Translations under genes and position numbers: made by a program
The notes under the pieces: generated by a model
The model's input: only the letters and a program-made list of their open reading frames with translations
What the model was told of the DNA's origin: nothing
Database searches by the model: none
In this document: piece by piece, positions 1-9,472 of the stretch
How positions within the stretch are numbered: the stretch's first letter is position 1
How the letters are laid out: each line of letters opens with the position of its first letter
NCBI RefSeq assembly: GCF_017357425.1
Contig: NZ_CP014572.1
Span: 1-64,000 of the forward strand
Length of the DNA stretch: 64,000 nucleotides
From: Arthrobacter sp. D5-1
GTDB taxonomy: Bacteria; Actinomycetota; Actinomycetes; Actinomycetales; Micrococcaceae
Direction of reading: 5' to 3'

Positions 1-1
1 C

Positions 2-1058
2 GTTGAGGCAGGAGCCGCAACCATTCCCGTGCTCGTCGGGGCCAGCCCTGAGGAAGCGGAACGACTCGCCACGCAGGTAGTGGAGAACGACCACCGCAGC
101 GCACTCACCGACGGCGACCGCGCCGAGGCATTCCACCAAATGGCACTGCTGGGAGTGAGCGCCAGCGTCATCGCCCGAAAGATGGAGCCAAGAAAGCAGT
201 GGTGGAAACCGCGCTGAAGGTCAAAGCGAACGCCACCGCCGCCCAGGCACTGGACCAAGGCCTGACGCTTGAACAGTCCGCCGTGATCGAGGAATTCGCA
301 GACGACGCCGACGCGGTGGCCACGCTCGAACGCCTCGCCACCGAGAACTCCGGCAACTTCGCCCACCGGGCGCAGCGGCTCCGCGACGAGCGCAAGAACA
401 ACGCCCTGCTCGCCGAAGCCTGCGCCGAGGCAGCCGCTAAAGGTCTCGCCGTGCTGGAAGAAGACCCCAGCTACTACGACTACAAGGGACCCGCCGCCCT
501 GATTTCCGCACTGACCACCGCCGAGGGCGAACGCCTCAGCGAGACGGACGCCGACGCGGTATACATCGGCATCGGATACAGCGGCTTGATGACGAGGTTC
601 GCCGTCGCTGACTGGAAGGCACGCGGGCTGCGGAAGGACGGCAAAGCCCCGGCAGGAGGGATGACCGAGGAGGAAAAGGCCGCACGCCGGGAGGTCATCG
701 AAAAACAACAAAGCCATGGACTCGGCCGAGGTGGTACGCAGGGAATTCGTCAAAACCCTGCTGGCACGCAAGGCCCTGCCAAAGAACGCCCAGAAGTTCA
801 TCGCCCACACGATTGCCCATTCCAGCTACATCCTGACCAAGGCCTTGAACAAGACCGAACTCACGGCGGAACTGCTGGGCACCGGAACCGGGGTACGGCG
901 AGTTCACGGCCTACGTGGACAAGCCCACCACCAAACCCGAAACGGTCACCCTCGCCACCATGATCACCGCCTACGAGACAAACATCGACCGCACGAGCTG
1001 GCGGAGTAGCAATAGCAGCAACCGTTACTACCTCACCCAGCTCACGGCATGGGGGTAT
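2..1058 (+). pseudogene. ParB-like partition protein, frameshifted 5' part
   Basis: This is the first part of a ParB/Spo0J-type plasmid partition gene, cut off by the window start. The ENDHRSALTDGDRAEAF stretch near position 90 and the following VSASVIARK resemble the ParB core and its helix-turn-helix. The protein is not readable in one frame. It moves from frame 2 to frame 1 near 175, back to frame 2 near 712, and to a third frame near 892. The last readable residues, RYYLTQLTAWGY, stop where a mobile element begins. The rest of the C-terminus resumes at 16011 on the far side of that element. With three frameshifts plus an insertion the gene is almost certainly dead. The ParB assignment is by resemblance. 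Confidence 0.72.
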
Positions 1059-1072
1059 GTTGACCGGACTAA
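1059..1072 (+). repeat. Left terminal motif of element E1
   Basis: GTTGACCGGACTAA begins where the parB reading frame breaks. CCGGACTAA is repeated inverted at 15997-16005, and GTTGACCG-ACTA recurs at the left end of E2 (9382). It is probably a recombinase binding arm of the attachment site. Confidence 0.55.
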
Positions 1073-1121
1073 GCGGGTTGGTTAATCTCGGACCACCAAC
1101 GGACACTTGGAGTCGCCCGGT

Positions 1122-2336
1122 ATGGCCACTAAGACGCAAGACGGATCCGACGAGGCACGTCCTAAAGGGGCTGTAAAAGCGATCCCTGCCGCGCCGTACT
1201 GGCAAGTCGTGGGGCCCGACGGTGCCCCAATACGGAGCGTGGAACATTACCTGAAGGACTTCTGGGCCAGGGGAATGAGTTCTGCCAGTGTTGAGTCCTA
1301 TGCGCGGGATCTTCTGCGGTGGTTCCGTTTTCTTTGGGCTACGGGCAAGGTCTGGAATCCTGTTAGCCGTGATGATGTCCGTGATTTCGTGGCTTCCTTA
1401 CGTGAAGCATCGAAGGACGTGGGCAGGCGGCGGCCAGTGCCGGCCTTCAACGAAGTCTCCGGCAAGCCGTATTTAACAGACCGGTATTCGCCGCGGACTA
1501 TCAATCACAATCTGTCCGTGCTCAGCGCGTTCTATGACTTCCACTTGCGAGCCCTAACGGGCCCTCTGGTGAATCCGGTGCCAGAACGAATGGGACCGCA
1601 TGGGCGTTTCGGAGCTCACCACAATCCTGAAAATGCCTTCCAACAAGGGCCGCGGGCTCATTACCGGCAAAAGGTCCCCGTGCAGGCACCTCGGTCTATT
1701 CCCGATGAAGCTTTTGAAAACCTTTTTCACGCGTTGGGATCCGACAGAGACAGGGCCTTGGTTGCTTTCTATGTCTCCAGTGCCGCCCGGCCATCCGAAC
1801 TGGTCGGTCTAACGAACGGAATGGTCGATGTTGGACAACAATGCATTTCGGTAGTACGTAAAGGAAGCGGAGCAATCCAACGCATCCCCGCTTCGCAGGA
1901 AGCTTTCACATGGTTCCGGCTATACCAAGAGTCCCTGCCCCCCGATCTCACCAAATCTGCAGCTTCTGCGTGGTGGACCCTTCGAAAGCCCTTCCGGCCA
2001 CTGAACTATGAAGCAGCGCGGGGCATCATTCGCAGAATAAATACGATGCTGGGCGCCAACTGGACTCTCCACGACTTTCGACATACCGCTGCCATCCGCA
2101 TGGCACGCGATCCCAATCTTTCACTCACGGACGTCCAGTCCGTCTTGGGGCACGTCCACATCACTTCCACCGAAACGTATCTGCGGCTCCGGGACGATGA
2201 AGTGATCGAACGAGTCAACAAGCACTTAGTCGCAAGAACCACAGCAGACGATAGCCCTGACGTCGGGGTGGAACAGCACTCCTCGTATTCAGCAGAGGAC
2301 ATGACTGAACTCTTCGGAGGAACCACATGGCAATAG
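1122..2336 (+). CDS. Tyrosine recombinase, Tn554 TnpA-like (E1)
   Basis: This is a site-specific recombinase of the lambda-integrase family and the first gene of element E1. An N-terminal SAM-like DNA-binding domain contains SASVESYARDLLRWFRFL. The C-terminal catalytic domain shows the first arginine in SSAARPSELVGL, the HDFRH box, VLGHVHITSTETY and the tyrosine nucleophile. At 404 residues it is close to Tn554 TnpA and to its paralogue at 9473. An upstream in-frame TTG (1107) is possible; I chose the ATG. The stop overlaps the start of the next gene by 10 bases, so the pair was translationally coupled. All catalytic residues are present, so this copy may still work. Confidence 0.85.
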   Translation: MATKTQDGSDEARPKGAVKAIPAAPYWQVVGPDGAPIRSVEHYLKDFWARGMSSASVESYARDLLRWFRFLWATGKVWNPVSRDDVRDFVASLREASKDVGRRRPVPAFNEVSGKPYLTDRYSPRTINHNLSVLSAFYDFHLRALTGPLVNPVPERMGPHGRFGAHHNPENAFQQGPRAHYRQKVPVQAPRSIPDEAFENLFHALGSDRDRALVAFYVSSAARPSELVGLTNGMVDVGQQCISVVRKGSGAIQRIPASQEAFTWFRLYQESLPPDLTKSAASAWWTLRKPFRPLNYEAARGIIRRINTMLGANWTLHDFRHTAAIRMARDPNLSLTDVQSVLGHVHITSTETYLRLRDDEVIERVNKHLVARTTADDSPDVGVEQHSSYSAEDMTELFGGTTWQ

Positions 2337-4637
2337 TCCGAGACTACGTCCGCCCGCTGCCTGCACCGCCGACAACGGAACCAGCCCACGAACCACACGA
2401 CCCTGTTCCGCGCCGGTCGCTACTCTCGCAGGCAGAGCTGCTGCAACAGGCTGAGAGGCTGGCTGGCGCCGACGAAGTATCGCTCCGCGGAGTCCGCACT
2501 ATCTTGACCGCCTTGACCGAATTCGAAGGACAGACGTGGCAGCAACGGTGGGAAAACGCTGACTGCCAGGACCCAGGAAATGACTGGAAGGACCAGCTTG
2601 GGAGCCCTTGGAAGGGCATCCGTCTGAACAGGGCCAGGTTTGAATCGGCCAACGGAATCGCGGATCTCATCGCGTTGGACGTGATCCGGCCGAGCTACAC
2701 ATGGCTTCGGAACGCCAGACCCAGGTTCCACCGCATCCGAGAAAACAGGAACCCGGAATTCTTCGCTCGAATGAAAGAGCACGGGTCCGGATTGGATGTC
2801 CGACAGTCCAACGTCGGTAACGGCCTCACCGTTATGACAAAGGTCTTGGCGCACACCGGGCTCTCTGTGAATGATCTCCGGCCCGAACACTTGCTTGACT
2901 ACAGGGAATACCAGCTCGACGTAAGCAAAAGCCCGATGGTCTGACGTATGTCTGGTCGATGCTCAAGGACCTTGGAGTCTTTGATTCCTCGATCCCTGGA
3001 CTGTTGCAACTGGTCGCAGTGAAGCGTCCAGGTGTTGAGGAGATGGTTGACTCCTACGGGATCCAAGCCAGCCGGTTCGAGACATGCTGGTGCGATACCT
3101 CAGACCAGAGAGATTTCGGTGGACTTACTCCACCCTTCGCTGGATGGTCTACGAGCTGGTGAAGAATTTCTGGCTCGATGTCGAAGCCCACAAACCGGGA
3201 GCGAACAGCTCCGGTTGAGTTTCGAAGAGGGACGCGCCTGGCTTAGCCGCTTTATGCAGGGCTCGATCACGACCAAACACCGCACCCTTTTCATGGTCAG
3301 GGGTCTTTACTGGATATTGCGGCCTGGGGCCACGGACGATGCCTACTGGGCTGAATGGGCGGCGCCTCCTTTCTGACCCGGGAGGATACGGCCGGTGCCA
3401 CAAGAACAAGCGACGAACCCAGGCCCGTATCCACCAACGGATCCGCGATCTGAGCCCGATACTGCCAAGACTCCTCGAGAGCACTGACAAGGAGCTCAAA
3501 GATGCTCAGGCAATCCTGGCCGCCGCCATGGCGGTGGAGCAAGGGCAGGAGTTCGAGCACCAAGGGGTGACCTATCGCCGCCGGGAGATGAGTCGAAGCA
3601 GAAAAGCTGGCTCGCGGCTCCGGGCGGGTATGGGTAACAGGTGGAGAGTTCGAACGTCGGGTCGACCTCACCCAGCGGGAAGAGAGCTGTTTCTGGAGTT
3701 GGGCCCTGACCAACACGCTCAATGAGACCGGCGTGCGAATCGAAGAGCTCGTGGAGATCACTACGCATGCTTTTCCATTTATAGGCTCCCGGACACCGGC
3801 GAGGCACTGCCTCTGCTGCAGATCGTTCCTCGAAGACGGACAGGGAACGAATACTGCTGATCTCTCCGGAACTCGCTCACGTCTTTGCCCAGGTTAAGAG
3901 GCGCGTCTCGACACCTGACGGACGCGTCCTCTTGCGGTGCGCTACGACTCAGCCGAGCGCACGTACAGCCAGCCTCTCCCACACCTGTTTCAGCTCAGGT
4001 GCGGCAGTGAACGCCGAACCATGTCACCGGAGTGGGCCAGAATCGCCATCAAGGACGCAATCAACAGATCCGGTCTCAGGGACGAGAACGGTGATGAGTA
4101 CAAGTTCACACCCCACGATTTCCGCAGACTTTTCGCCACATCAGCCCTCGCCGCCGGCCTTCCGATCCATATCCTGGCCAAGCTCATGGGGCATCAAAAC
4201 ATCTCACAACGCAGGGTTATGCCGCCGTTCACGACGAGGACACCCACCGGCATTTCAGAGCTTCCTCGATAGGCGGCGCGCCCTCCGTCCTGCCGAGGAT
4301 TACCTCGAACCACCGAGGCCGAAATCAACGAATTCCACGAGCATTTCAAGAGCGAAGGTCGAGCTCGGTAGCTGCGGACGTGCCTACAACACACCCTGCA
4401 TCCACGAACACGCCTGCATCCGATGCCCGGTACTCCGACCCGACCCGCACAACGCCCACGACTCAAGGAATCATCGAAGCCCTAGAAGACCGGAAGATGG
4501 AAGCCGAACAACGAGGGTGGCTAGGCGAACTCGAAGGTATCGACATCAGCCTAAACGCTGCACGGGAGAAGCTGGCCCGCATGGCCAGGCAGGTCTCCCT
4601 GGGTGTTCCGTCATTTCCATCGGGCCCCAAGGACTAG
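2327..4637 (+). pseudogene. Tn554 TnpB-like tyrosine recombinase, decayed (E1)
   Basis: This is the broken counterpart of the intact 786-residue recombinase at 10699. The first 205 residues read cleanly to a stop at 2942-2944. The similarity then continues in pieces across several frames: YGIQASRF near 3058, IRDLSPILPRLLES near 3449, FTPHDFRRLFATSALAAGLP near 4105, and GSCGRAYNTPCIHEHACIRC near 4366. The last piece ends at the stop at 4635-4637. At least five frame changes are needed. The C-terminal Cys/His cluster and the helical tail are still recognisable. It overlaps the upstream recombinase at its start and converges on the acetyltransferase gene at its end. Confidence 0.75.
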
Positions 4638-5176
4638 AACGGCCTGCTCAGAACACCATGCTGAACCAGGACCCTTTGCCGCCAGCGGAATATTCACCTG
4701 CGCCCGGCCAATCATCAGCTGAATCTCTGCGCCAGGCGGAAGCACGCTGAAGCCGCACGCCCGGTAAAACGAGGCGACTCCGGCTCGGTCACGCCATAGA
4801 GACGCTTGAATCCCTGAAGTTGGGTGAGCAGCTCCTTGACCAGAGTACGGGCGACCCCCTTCCGTCGACAGTCTTCGCGGACCGCCAGGCTATAGATCAT
4901 GGCGTGATCCCTGATGCCTTGGCTGACTTCCGAAGCTGGAAGTCCATGACTGACATAGGCCCATATTTGCTCCGCTGCCGCGCCCGCATGAAGGGCCCCG
5001 ATTAAGCCGACAGCGTCCCGAACGGTGAGGATGTATGACGGAAACCCCTTAAGGGGATCAATCGCCCGGGCCATCAAGGGGAACCGGTTGACATCGTGGA
5101 TGTGAGAGGTGAAGAACGCCTCGATTTCCGATCGCTCGGCATCTGAGTTCACGCGGTCAATTTGAACATGGAGCAC
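4611..5176 (-). pseudogene. GNAT family N-acetyltransferase with a late frameshift
   Basis: This is an acyl-CoA-dependent N-acetyltransferase of the GNAT fold, substrate unknown. It starts at 5176 and has the acetyl-CoA pyrophosphate loop RRKGVA after the SLAV strand. In the starting frame it ends early at 4715 with a non-GNAT tail. In the next frame the expected final strands SFYRACGFSVLPPGAEIQL follow and run to a stop at 4611-4613, giving about 188 residues. One indel near 4775 therefore breaks it, or the sequence has an error there. It is the cargo gene of E1 and converges on the decayed recombinase, overlapping it by 27 bases. Confidence 0.68.
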
Positions 5177-5247
5177 TGAGGGATCCTTTCAGTTGTTTCG
5201 AGTGAAGGGATACTGCTGGTGTGATGCGAAACGGGCCGTGATGAATA

Positions 5248-5293
5248 TGTCAACTAAAAATGGCCCCGGTAGGACGGCTATTTCTGGCCCCAG
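5248..5293 (+). repeat. Left terminal inverted repeat of the IS21-like element
   Basis: The block begins TGTCAACTAAAA, followed by ATGGCCCCGGTAGGACGG and TATTTCTGGCCCC. It matches the reverse complement of 14322-14367 with few mismatches. IS21-family ends typically carry such IstA-binding repeats. Confidence 0.7.
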
Positions 5294-5574
5294 CTTGAGG
5301 ATTGGGCAATCTTAGATTCGAAGTGCCGCCCCAGTGTCCTGGGTTTCTTTGGCTGCATGCGGGTCGGAGACGGAAGGATGGCTGATTGACGGAAACGGAG
5401 ACCGGCCATTGCCCGGCCGTGTAACGGCCGTGGATTGATCCGGCATCCTTTGTCGGCCCCTGCCGACCCACGAGTGTAGAACCGGTTGGGGGAAGCGATC
5501 GGTCTGATGGTTTGGGCGTGGCATCGAGGGCGGCCGTGTATGAGAAGGCCCAGCTTGTGGGGACGGGGCGCGGA
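5294..5574. other. Non-coding stretch inside the IS21-like left end
   Basis: Nothing with coding character is seen here. Open frames on both strands lack start sites with ribosome binding sequences and do not resemble known proteins. It separates the terminal repeat from the first passenger gene. Confidence 0.4.
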
Positions 5575-6030
5575 CTAGCAGTGGTTGCCTTTACCCATCC
5601 ACCCAGCGCTACGGGCAGCAAAGAACGTCCCTATAGTGCTTGCGACGGGGACGAAGAGAAAGACCATGATGGCCTGGATGTCGCCACCGCTGACAACGAA
5701 CGCAACTATGGCGATCCACCAAGATAGCAGGGCCGTAAACCCGCAAAGGATTGCGATCATGGCCCGGGCGCGGGGCAAAGCGAAGCGATGCCTGCGGATT
5801 GGCGGGGTCTTGAAGTATCTGCCCCGAGCGTTCCGTTCTCGGCGCACAACTACAAACGCTAATGCAGTGACCAGGGCAGGGACTACGAGGTATGGGGTGC
5901 CGCCGGAGTTGTTCGCCGTCCCGGCGATACCAATCCACCAGCATAGGGCGGCCGTGAAGCCCAGGAGAATGCCCTTCACCGGTCTCGGCGCGGGATCCGC
6001 CCGAAACAACGGTTCAAGATTCCCGTTCAT
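5575..6030 (-). CDS. Small four-helix membrane protein (IS21 passenger)
   Basis: This is a predicted integral membrane protein of 151 residues; I do not recognise the family. It has two pairs of hydrophobic segments, roughly ILLGFTAALCWWIGIAG and YLVVPALVTALAFVVV, then AILCGFTALLSWWIAIVAFV and AIMVFLFVPVASTIGTF. The WWI motif occurs in both pairs, which suggests an internal duplication. I chose the ATG at 6030 because GGGAGC lies just upstream; an earlier in-frame start at 6060 has no such site. It lies between the IS21 left end and two secreted-protein genes on the same strand, so these may be passengers. Confidence 0.6.
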   Translation of the reverse strand: MNGNLEPLFRADPAPRPVKGILLGFTAALCWWIGIAGTANNSGGTPYLVVPALVTALAFVVVRRERNARGRYFKTPPIRRHRFALPRARAMIAILCGFTALLSWWIAIVAFVVSGGDIQAIMVFLFVPVASTIGTFFAARSAGWMGKGNHC

Positions 6031-6141
6031 GTCTGCTCCCTTGTGCGAACCCGTCATCACTACTCATCAGAGCACGGCGAGGATTCCTTGGCGAGGGCCG
6101 GGTTTCCGAATCGGTCGCCCGGCCCTAATCCAGGACTTAGG

Positions 6142-6507
6142 TCAGGCGACCGCCGGAGTCTCCCCAGGCGTGGATGCCACCCATGACCCTCCATAAGATG
6201 TGGGAAAGTAGGTCTGGGTGAAGTTCGCTGCCGAGCTCCACCCGTAGCCGTTGCCCCAATTGTCACGGACTGCACTGGTGACTTTGACGTTTCCAAACCA
6301 GCAGTAATTACCGCTTTCGGAAGTTTGAGCTTTAGCTAAGCCATTCGGGAAGTCGTACCAGCTGGTTCCGTAGAACGTTCCTGGGTTGCAGTTTGTTGGT
6401 TGAACGTACCAGCTGTTGCTGCCCCAGGCATTCGCGGCCTGGCTGGAGCCAAGCACCAGTGCTGTTACGGCGAGAAGGGTTAGTGAGGCGCGTTTTACGA
6501 CGTGCAT
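6142..6507 (-). CDS. Small secreted protein with signal peptide
   Basis: This is a predicted exported protein of 121 residues, function unknown. A Sec-type signal peptide is clear: MHVVKRASLTLLAVTALVLG followed by SSQAANA and a probable cut after ANA. The mature part is rich in Trp, Tyr, Gly, Asn and Ser, has two cysteines (NCNPGTF and YCWFGNV) and ends GETPAVA. It looks like a small beta-sheet secreted domain. It superficially recalls secreted bacteriocins, but I cannot match it to a family. GGGA lies upstream of the chosen start. The gene is 78 bases from the next secreted-protein gene on the same strand. Confidence 0.62.
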   Translation of the reverse strand: MHVVKRASLTLLAVTALVLGSSQAANAWGSNSWYVQPTNCNPGTFYGTSWYDFPNGLAKAQTSESGNYCWFGNVKVTSAVRDNWGNGYGWSSAANFTQTYFPTSYGGSWVASTPGETPAVA

Positions 6508-6584
6508 GTCGGGTCCCATCCAATTCTGACGTGAGTGTTCGAAGGGTCGAATTCGGCCGGCCTGTGTTCAGGCACGCCCTCGGG

Positions 6585-7073
6585 TTAGCGGGTGCTTCCC
6601 TTCACGAGAAAATTCGGAGCGGTAGCGTCCCATTTTTCGGGGTCGCTGGCTGCAGCAGCTTGAGTGCTGCCCGGGACTACAAGCCACGCTTCTTCGCTTT
6701 TGTCGGGGTTGGCCACGCGGAGGCCATATCCTTCGAATCCCTTGACGAAGGTGCAGCCCATCATTTGACCGGAGCCGTCCTGTCCGACCGTGACGATGCA
6801 GATCTGATCGCTTCCCATGGCGGCCGCAAAGTATTGAAGATTGGTGGTTTTGCCCACCAACCGTACGGATGCCGGATCGATGCCGGTTGACGAAAACGTC
6901 TTGGCAGCGGACTCGGGTAAACGGTCTGACAATTGCTGTTGGGATGCCATCGCGGGAACGATGTCCGCTGCTTTTCCGACAGCGTGTTCAGACGGTGATG
7001 ACGCAGCAACAGCGGCTACACCGACGCCAGCAACGGCTACGGCTGTTAGCGCAATTTTCCATTTGCCATGCAT
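6585..7073 (-). CDS. Secreted or lipid-anchored hypothetical protein
   Basis: This exported protein of 162 residues has no recognised family. The N-terminus MHGKWKIALTAVAVAGVGVA is a signal sequence or membrane anchor. The soluble domain contains SVRLVGKTTNLQYFAAAMG and ICIVTVGQDGSGQMMGCTFV and has two cysteines. The frame stays open upstream to 7292, but that part looks non-coding; the ATG at 7073 fits the signal peptide best. It is oriented with the neighbouring secreted gene and may be co-transcribed with it. Passenger status in the IS21-like element is inferred from position only. Confidence 0.58.
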   Translation of the reverse strand: MHGKWKIALTAVAVAGVGVAAVAASSPSEHAVGKAADIVPAMASQQQLSDRLPESAAKTFSSTGIDPASVRLVGKTTNLQYFAAAMGSDQICIVTVGQDGSGQMMGCTFVKGFEGYGLRVANPDKSEEAWLVVPGSTQAAAASDPEKWDATAPNFLVKGSTR

Positions 7074-7389
7074 TACTTCTGCCCCCCCAGAGAGAGTAAA
7101 TCCATTGGATGGAGCAAGGCTAATGCCTTGATGGCCTTTGGGCAATGGCCCCTGACAGGGGCAATGAGGCGGAAATGAAACAGTCTTATGAAGGCGGAAG
7201 ACGGCACAACTGTCATCGGTCAACGCACTGTCGGCAAAGCCGCCCCGAACGACGCACCCAAAAAGAACGAAGCTCTTGACGTGAGTATCCACCCCTGGAC
7301 ACCGGGCCGGCTACCCCGTTTCCTCTACATCTGGGCCGAGGCGGCGCTCCTTTGCGGCAGCTGTCCCTAACCGTCCAGGTTGGCTCCAA
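7074..7389. other. Gap upstream of the secreted-protein genes
   Basis: No gene is convincing here. It should hold the promoter of the minus-strand gene at 7073 and the 3' flank of istB. No IS21-type terminal repeat occurs next to the istB stop, which supports the view that the genes to the left are inside the element. Confidence 0.4.
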
Positions 7390-8214
7390 TCAGACTGACG
7401 AAGGCACTTGTTGGGCGATGGTATGGGCTAGCCGATAAGAGTCGGTGCCAGTTTCGATGATGGTTCCGTTGAAGGTCAGCCGGTCCACGATTGCGGCGCA
7501 GAGCCGAGGGTCCGTAAAGGTCTTCGTCCAACCCGAGAACGACTCGTTGGAGGCAATGGCGATTGAGTTTTTCTCTTCGCGTTCGGTCAGGACCTGGAAG
7601 AGTAGTTCGGCGCCCCGGCGGTCCAGTTCCATGTATCCCAGCTCGTCGATGCAGAGCAGATCGACCCTGCCGTAACGGGCGATGGTCTTGGCAAGCATCT
7701 TCTCGTCCGCAGCTTCGACGAGTTCATTTACGAGCCTTGTTGCAAGGGTGTATCGGACGCGGTAGCCCTGTTCAGCGGCCGCCGTGCCGAGCCCGATCAG
7801 CAGGTGAGATTTTCCGGTTCCCGAATCCCCGATCAGACATAGGGGTGCGCCTTTGCGGATCCAGTCCCCGGTTGCGAGCGTGTGAATTGTCGCGGGGTTG
7901 ATGTTCGAGTTGGCATCGAAATCGAAGTCACCGAGCCACTTGTTCCGCGGGAAGTTCGCGGCCTTCACCCTTCGGATGGACGAGCGCCGGTCACGGTCAT
8001 CGCATTCTGCCAGTAGCAGCTCGGCCAGGAAGCCCTGATAGGTGAGTTGTTCTTTCCCGGCCACGGCAAGAGCCTCGTTCAGGACCGCGCGGACGGTGGG
8101 TAGCCGGAGCCTGCGGCAAGCCTGATCCACGGCGGCGATGGCGGCTTGTTCGGTCAGGCCACGCCGTCGGCGCAGCGTTGGTGTGATCGTGGCCGCCGGG
8201 GCTGTTGGGCTCAT
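7390..8214 (-). CDS. istB: IS21-family helper ATPase IstB
   Basis: IstB is the AAA+ ATPase that helps the IstA transposase choose and capture target DNA. The protein has 274 residues, normal for the family. Walker A is GDSGTGKS at residues 129-136 and Walker B is LLCIDE near 186-191. The N-terminal helical IstB_IS21 region is present, and the C-terminus keeps FNGTIIETGTDSYRL. The ATG overlaps the istA stop by four bases (ATGA), the usual translational coupling. The gene is intact although its partner istA is interrupted. Confidence 0.9.
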   Translation of the reverse strand: MSPTAPAATITPTLRRRRGLTEQAAIAAVDQACRRLRLPTVRAVLNEALAVAGKEQLTYQGFLAELLLAECDDRDRRSSIRRVKAANFPRNKWLGDFDFDANSNINPATIHTLATGDWIRKGAPLCLIGDSGTGKSHLLIGLGTAAAEQGYRVRYTLATRLVNELVEAADEKMLAKTIARYGRVDLLCIDELGYMELDRRGAELLFQVLTEREEKNSIAIASNESFSGWTKTFTDPRLCAAIVDRLTFNGTIIETGTDSYRLAHTIAQQVPSSV

Positions 8215-9381
8215 GAGATGTTCTCCTTCGATGCCGTTTCCTTATCGGTGGTGTGTTGACTGCGCTTGGCCAGCAACTCGTCATAGGCATTGACCGAGGG
8301 CAAAGGCCGGGTATCCCGTGGCAATCCTGCGATAACGGCTGCCGGATCGGTCAGCCGGCGCTGAGTCAGGCTGACAACTCGTTGCATTTTCACGTCAGCG
8401 TGTTCACCGGGATGGCGATCCGAGCTGGCCCCACCCGATGGGGCTGCGGCGGCGTGGCGCCGGGCCTCTACCGCGACGACGTCGGCGCTGACGGCCCCAA
8501 CGCCAAGGGCGGCGACGATCCCAGCTTTAACATCATTGGGATCCATGCAGCGGTGCAGCAACAGGACATCGATCAGTTCCCTGGTCCCGTCGGCATCGCC
8601 GTTGACCTTGCGCGAGGCAGCCCAGAACGCTTCATGGGCGCTAGTGAACGCACCTGATTCCCTCGCTTTGGCCAGGGCGGTAGACCCGGGAAGCGCGCCG
8701 GGCTTGGTCTTCAAGACCTCCAGATAGTGGTCCAGCTGGACCGAGCACCCCGTCCGGGCCGCGAGCCGTTGGTGCCTGGCCACCACCACGCGTCCGTCAA
8801 AAACCACGACGTCGGATGCCCGCAACGAGACCCGGACCTGCCGTCCGATGAACCGCGCCGGAACGGAGTACTTCACCATACGAACGGTGACCATTGATGA
8901 ACGATCAACGCGTGGGTTCAATGCCAGCCCGGGATCAAACTCTTCCACGGGCAACGGCCCCAAGCAGGGCCGTTCTGCCGCATAGTCTTGGCCGATGGTA
9001 CGGATCCTGTCGTTGATCCTCCGGTCCTCATCTTTGGACTCCCAACCTCTGATCCGGTCGTTTAGCTCCTCCAGGGACGCAGCCACAGGCATCGGCGTGA
9101 GCCGGTTCCGACGGAACCATCCCACCTCGCCCTCGACCCCGCCCTTCTCATGAGCGCCGGCGATCCCTGGTTGGCAGTAAAAAGCGTCAAACCCGTAGTG
9201 GGAGCGGAATAGCACCCAGCGGTCGTTTTCATGCCGGTTCCTGCCCTGCCCGAACAACACCGAGGTTACGGCGCTGGTGAGGTTGTCGTAGCGGATGTGT
9301 TTGACCGGAATACCGCCGATCTCCTTGAACGCCTCGATATGGCCTTCCAAGAAAGCTTCTTGGGCTTGGGTAGGGTGGACC
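8211..9381 (-). pseudogene. istA: IS21-family transposase IstA, C-terminal part
   Basis: This is the distal portion of the DDE transposase IstA. From the junction it reads HPTQAQEAFLEGHIEAF, continues through GGIPVKHIRYDNLTSAV and AGAHEKGGVEGEVGWFRRN (the final DDE-domain glutamates), and ends with the Mu-type C-terminal beta domain. The N-terminal part lies at 13711-14225 beyond a 4.3 kb insertion. Fusing the two at a GACC overlap gives AIHRVHPTQAQEAFLEGH in frame. The apparent start above 9381 is inside the inserted element. The stop overlaps istB. Confidence 0.85.
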
Positions 9382-9395
9382 GTTGACCGCACTAC
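9382..9395 (+). repeat. Left terminal motif of element E2
   Basis: GTTGACCGCACTAC at the istA break differs from the E1 left end by a G to C change at the ninth base and a change at the last base. GCACTA recurs inverted at the right end (13696-13710). Confidence 0.55.
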
Positions 9396-9472
9396 CGGCG
9401 TGTCTTCCGCGTTGTCGGCAGCGTCGCCGGGAACGCTTTGTTCTCAAGTGGGGGCTTGAGGACGGAGAAGCG

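Noticed and set aside
1107..1121. TTG start for the first recombinase
   Set aside because: No ribosome site before it; the ATG 15 bases later is as well placed. It cannot be excluded.
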